A DNA stretch of 64,000 nucleotides from Embiotoca jacksoni (lineage: Eukaryota > Chordata > Actinopteri > Embiotocidae), in assembly GCA_022577435.1 (NCBI GenBank), contig JAKOON010000006.1, positions 16,584,001-16,648,000 of the forward strand. The letters are read 5' to 3'. Positions within the stretch are counted from its first letter, which is position 1. The number at the start of each line of letters is the position of its first letter. The position numbers and the translations under genes were made by a program. The notes beneath the pieces are model-generated. The model made no database searches. It had not been told where the DNA came from and saw only the letters and a program-made list of their open reading frames with translations. This document shows, piece by piece, positions 60,273 to 64,000 of this stretch.

Positions 60273-63136
60273 GTGAGTGGAGTTACTAAGCTGCTCTATT
60301 TAGCCCTGTACATTTTCTCCATTTCAGGCTAGTTGACCTTTTTATTTGTATAAATTCACATATAAAGGGGATGCGCGACAGTACGAGGAAGATGTAGTAA
60401 AAAAACCGTAATAATTTTAAATCACTACTGCATTGTTTCTGTGTATTGTTTCACAGTAGATGGTTTTGCATCACTGCTGTTTGACTTTGGTGTGTTGAAC
60501 TCACCAAAGTCTTTGTTTCTGATACAAAAGAGACACTGTGGACTGTGCCTGGCTGTCCCTCTGCTCTGGTTGCTTCTGGAGAGTCATTATGCTGTAACAT
60601 TTAACAATGCAGTTGTTTCCTCTTTTTGGATGGTGGATCTGTTTCATAGATAAATATGAGATCACCTCCCATATTTAACATTGAAATTAATATGAAGCAA
60701 AATGTATCATTTTCTGTCCTTGGCTTTGATTTTCCTTAACCCTCTGCAAGATAACACTCATCCAGCTTTATATTTTTCCCTAATTTATAAAACGAAACAA
60801 CAACTCAGAGTAACTAAATGAATGTTAAAGGTGCAGTCTAACACTAACTCCTTAAAGTTAGAAAGCCTCCCATAATTCTGACCAAGAAGATGTAAATACA
60901 TGTATAGTGAAATTTATTACGAAGCAATGGTGATGATGTATTTTATATATATGTAATTTCATACATATATATATATATATAATATATATGTAATTTCATG
61001 TATGCATATATATACACATGAAATTACAAAAGCCACCTGCAAAAGCTGCATGGAGGAATTTTTTTCAAATTTGGCTCAAACGTTTTAGGATGACCCGAGT
61101 AGATTTTGGTGGTCAAAGGTCACTCTGACCTCATAAAACATGTTTGTGACCATAACTCAAGTATTTATGCTAATTATGGCAACATTTCACACAAATGTGT
61201 AAAAGGATAAAATGATGAAGTGATGGCACTTCATATCCAAAAGATGAAATAAATGACCACCGACAAAAGGAATTTTCAAATAAAGGCGTCTGTGGAAGCT
61301 GAAGCTGCACAAAAGTGTTTATTTTTCACTAAATACCACTTTACTGCTGTTTGATAGAAGCTATCAGTATGTTTACAGAATGTGTGAATCAGAGGGCATG
61401 ATAACGTTCTCATTTCCAGGTAAAATAATTATAGCTGCATATATGTTAGCAGATGATGCATTCAAATGTTGCGGTTATTTCCGTAAAGTGCGGAACGGCA
61501 GCGTGCGGTTTGAGACATTAACACTGCCCAGTCAAAATTCAAGTTCTAGTGAGAGTCCTAACACATTCGATTGCTTTATTTTAGTGCATTAACTATGTCA
61601 TTTGGAACACAGCCTCAGTGTGCTGTGCTACCTTAAATCTGAGTGTAAACATTTCAACCACTAGATGACCTCAGGGGGGGAAATTACACTCTATAGACTG
61701 GAATAACTGTTAATGGAGTCGTTGATCATATTATTGAATCTTATCTCAAGACAAAAACCATCTTGTTTAATGTAACTTTTCACAGTCCATCCTCTCCTCC
61801 TCCAGGTGCTTGCAGAATTACATCCCCGCCCACAGCCTCACACTGTCGTGCCCCGTGTGCCGCCAGACCTCGATCCTGCCGGAGAAAGGTGTGGCGGCGT
61901 TGCAGAATAACTTCTTCATCACCAACCTGATGGACGTGCTGCAGCGGGCGCCGGACAGCCGCAGCCAGGAGGCCGCCGCTCTCAACAACATCACCACCGT
62001 GGCTACGGGCCAACTGCTCTCCTGCCCCAACCATGGAGGCAGCGTAAGAGTTACTCACACTGTCCTCTGGTCTCACACGCACACTTACACACAAAATACT
62101 CAATTATGATCACATAACATGCAACAAATCTCTAAACTGTGTTACAAGTGACAGTGTGTAAACCAGCTCTGTAGGTCAGTTATGTTTTGAGACGGAGTCT
62201 AAGCCTTTAAGGAACCATATCTGGACAGTCTTTCTTTTTTCTCATAGTCTTACTACTTTTACATTTTTGGTTTACAGGTTTTTTTGTGGTAGATTTAAAT
62301 GTTCACTGAATGTTCAACATAACTTTGTCTTGGGAGATGGTTAAATAACTAAAAATAGTGTTTTATTTTGTCATTTATAACTTTAATGAGAGGTTACAGC
62401 TATGGCAGCAGCTTTCATTCAAAATCAACAAAATAAACCTCATGTTGGAGCCGGACCAAGTCATACTTTTAGGACCATTAATGTCTTTATAAAATTTCCA
62501 AGCAATCTTACCCATATTTTTTGAAATATTTCAGTGTGTACCAAAGTGGTGAACTTTCTGACGTTGCTATAATGTTGCTAAATGCCCATTTTAAAGTCCG
62601 ATCTCTACTTTTCTTGTCCCTTAGGTCATGGAGTTTTACTGTCCTCCATGTGAGACTGCCATGTGTCAGGAGTGCACCAGCGGGGAACATGGAGAACACC
62701 CGACTGTGCCTCTGAAAGATGTAGTGGAACAACACAAGGCCTCATTACAGGATCAGCTGGATGCTGTCAAGAAGAGGTACAACAGGAGCATTATGCACTG
62801 ACGATGTCGTCATACTGCACTGCACACTTTAAGCATATCACTCCCGAGCAGTGACCATGATGGCATGAACACAGCCGTCCTTTTTATTTCCCCACTGGGT
62901 CATATGGCTGACAATCCTTTCTCTTCATTTCTGCGTTCCCTTCGCTTGCTCTCAGATTACCAGAGATCGACTCGGCCCTGCAGACGCTGTCGGAGATCCT
63001 GCTGCAGCTGACCAATCAGAAGAGCTCCATTGAGGAGGACATCCACACCACCTTTGATGAGCTGCAGAAGACCCTCAATGTCCGCAAGAGTGTTTTACTC
63101 ATGGAGCTGGAGGTCAACTACGGCCTCAAGCAGAAG
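60139..63136 (+). CDS. trim2: Tripartite motif protein 2, partial (RING, B-box, coiled-coil start)
   Basis: The coding sequence joins 60139-60272, 61806-62043, 62625-62776 and 62956-63136, giving residues 1-235 of a protein that is about 745 aa in vertebrates. All junctions are GT-AG and in frame. RING C3HC4 ligands are Cys23, Cys26, Cys38, His40, Cys43, Cys46, Cys60 and Cys63. B-box ligands are Cys118, His121, Cys130, Cys133, Cys138, Cys141, His146 and His149. A coiled coil follows from about 155. TRIM2 is an E3 ubiquitin ligase (TRIM-NHL class) that ubiquitinates neurofilament light chain and supports axons; human loss-of-function variants cause an axonal neuropathy. The start is the human short-isoform start MASEG, and an in-frame TAA at 60103-60105 excludes extension upstream in this exon. 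Filamin and NHL repeats lie beyond 64000. TRIM3 is excluded by near identity to human TRIM2 in exon 61806-62043. Whether this is the teleost a or b copy is unresolved. Confidence 0.96.
60940..61028. repeat. AT-rich palindromic block
   Basis: TATATA runs are flanked by three copies of TGTAATTTCAT or its complement. The arms GTAATTTCATGT (60990-61001) and ACATGAAATTAC (61016-61027) are perfect 12-bp inverted repeats around a 14-base TA-rich loop. Confidence 0.85.
61075..61260 (-). repeat. Dispersed repeat, copy 2 (inverted relative to 36995-37350)
   Basis: The reverse complement reads TTTTGGATATGAAGTGCCATCACTTC-like sequence, then GTGAAATG, GAGTTATGGTCACAAAC and GTGACCTTTGACCACC, matching the copy at 37080-37225 piece by piece. 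Intronic in trim2. Confidence 0.7.
61806..62043 (+). CDS. trim2: trim2 coding exon (RING end to B-box start)
   Basis: This 238-nt exon completes Arg45 and encodes residues 46-124. [20 protein letters not shown] and [20 protein letters not shown] are identical to human TRIM2. A variable linker ([18 protein letters not shown]) follows, then CPNH, the first two B-box ligands. Phase 0 end at GGCAGC|GTAAGA. The frame on the opposite strand is a shadow. Confidence 0.97.
62625..62776 (+). CDS. trim2: trim2 coding exon (B-box)
   Basis: This 152-nt exon encodes residues 125-174: [40 protein letters not shown], then [10 protein letters not shown] plus two bases of Arg175. It carries six of the eight B-box ligands. 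It is close to human VMEFYCQSCETAMCRECTEG and [20 protein letters not shown]. Confidence 0.97.
62956..63136 (+). CDS. trim2: trim2 coding exon (coiled coil)
   Basis: This 181-nt exon completes Arg175 and encodes residues 176-235 ([20 protein letters not shown] through [20 protein letters not shown] and NYGLKQK). It is near identical to human TRIM2 in the second half. Heptad Leu/Ile spacing supports the dimerising coiled coil. The donor is CAGAAG|GTGAAG at 63137. Confidence 0.97.
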
Positions 63137-64000
63137 GTGAAGTGGCGTGACAGTAATGTAGAGTGTAGTTTTAGTGTTTTGCTTCAACGTTCGGCATAGA
63201 CTTTCAAACTATCTGGTGGTGATAAGTTTTGTCTGAGTGTTTTAATCAATGTAACACACTTTGCTGTTATTATCTAGCTCTTAAAGGAGCTGTATTAACT
63301 GGACACTGAGTCTTTATGCAGCATAAGGAATTTATAGAGGAGGAAAAACATTAGTGCATCATTAAAATGAATGCAACACTGACCTCATTATAATCTCTTT
63401 TTGGAGAGCCTTCAACCTATCACAGACCACTCATCAGGCTGTTTCTGCTGATCTGTGTGTCAAGGGCTCAGCTGGCCTGAGCCGCTGCAACTGGCAGGGG
63501 GGTTGGTGGAGTTGGTGCACCACCCCGACCAGACATCCAATCACCGTGTTGGGTTAAGAGCCTGCTGCTGCTCCCTTTAGGGAGATTCATCACATGTGCT
63601 GCTAATGATTTACAACTCACTGGCTGGTGTGCAGTCAAAACACTGGAGCCCAGAAGGGGAAGTCAGATCTGTGACTTTCAGCTGCATCGCTGCTGCTGGT
63701 GCTAGATGGAGCCAGTGTACTCCGTGTGCTTGATTTGGGTGTGTCATGTGTGGCGAGGGGATACAGTACAGCTTTGCTCTTCATGCTGCAAACACAGTGT
63801 GAATGGAGATCTTCAGAGCGTCACTGTGTGAATCAGTCGACAGGGTGGGATAGCTGAAGGCGTTTGGATGAAACGTTTGACTCCGGTTTGAGATAAACAA
63901 CGTAATGGCCTCTCGTTTTGGAAGAGAAGAGGAGTGGGATGGCCAGATGCAGGTGGGTTTGCCTTGGTGCTTTGATGAGTGGGTGGTGATATCCTAAAGG
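63137..64000 (+). other. trim2: trim2 intron, runs off the window
   Basis: The next expected residues after ...LKQK (human VLQSQLDTLLQ) are not found in the remaining 864 bases, so the following exon is beyond the edge. Nothing else is recognised in this stretch. Confidence 0.85.

Larger units (their letters stand above)
60273..61805 (+). other. trim2: trim2 intron after first coding exon
   Basis: A 1.5 kb intron with an AT-repeat and palindrome block (about 60940-61028) and an inverted copy of the dispersed repeat seen at 36995-37350 (61075-61260). The acceptor tract is CATCCTCTCCTCCTCCAG. Confidence 0.9.

Noticed and set aside
61780..62103. 107-codon minus-strand frame
   Set aside because: Shadow of the trim2 exon 61806-62043.
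1..64000. CRISPR array, operon, prophage or other prokaryotic system
   Set aside because: No spaced direct repeats, no ribosome-binding-site/ORF trains and no phage or plasmid genes. The window is split-gene vertebrate DNA.

Overview
This window is vertebrate nuclear DNA, almost certainly from a ray-finned (percomorph-like) teleost. The signs are GT-AG split exons with long introns, long CA/TG microsatellites, a tRNA-derived SINE, a non-LTR retrotransposon fragment and several repeat families that I recognise as common in fish genomes. It has no bacterial or viral gene organisation. Nearly all open frames are short chance frames in introns and intergenic DNA.

Two protein-coding genes are supported, both on the + strand. 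(1) fhdc1 (FH2 domain containing 1, also called INF1) has a likely 5' UTR exon ending at 1805 and a 5' UTR/first coding exon with its ATG at 16729. Ten further coding exons run to the stop codon at 31129-31131. The spliced reading frame stays open across all ten introns and gives 1195 aa: a proline-rich FH1 segment, an FH2 domain, and one very large last exon for the basic, Ser-rich tail. (2) trim2 (tripartite motif 2, an E3 ubiquitin ligase) has a likely untranslated first exon ending at 42555. After a 17.5 kb intron, four coding exons (60139-63136) encode RING, B-box and part of the coiled coil (residues 1-235). The filamin and NHL-repeat part lies beyond the right edge.

Layout: 1-1400, no recognised gene, then the fhdc1 promoter; 1.8-16.4 kb, fhdc1 intron 1 with a LINE fragment (about 7-8 kb) and decayed repeats; 16.4-31.1 kb, fhdc1 coding exons, with intron 3 carrying a TTAA-flanked MITE, a small tandem array and a SINE; 31.1-42.4 kb, fhdc1 3' UTR and repeat-rich intergenic DNA; 42.4-60.1 kb, trim2 promoter/exon 1 and intron 1; 60.1-64 kb, trim2 coding exons. 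The genes sit head to tail in the order FHDC1-TRIM2, as on human 4q31.3. They are not known to share a pathway: FHDC1 is a formin linking actin and microtubules, and TRIM2 is a neuronal ubiquitin ligase.

I found no convincing undescribed gene system. The items most worth a second look are a perfect 22-bp hairpin (52659-52708), a possible upstream-ORF switch at trim2 (candidate 39-nt exon plus tandem splice acceptors), an upstream ORF in fhdc1, and several decayed transposons whose ends can still be seen. Exon coordinates were read by eye from splice sites and frame continuity. Protein identities rest on remembered human homologues, not on a search.
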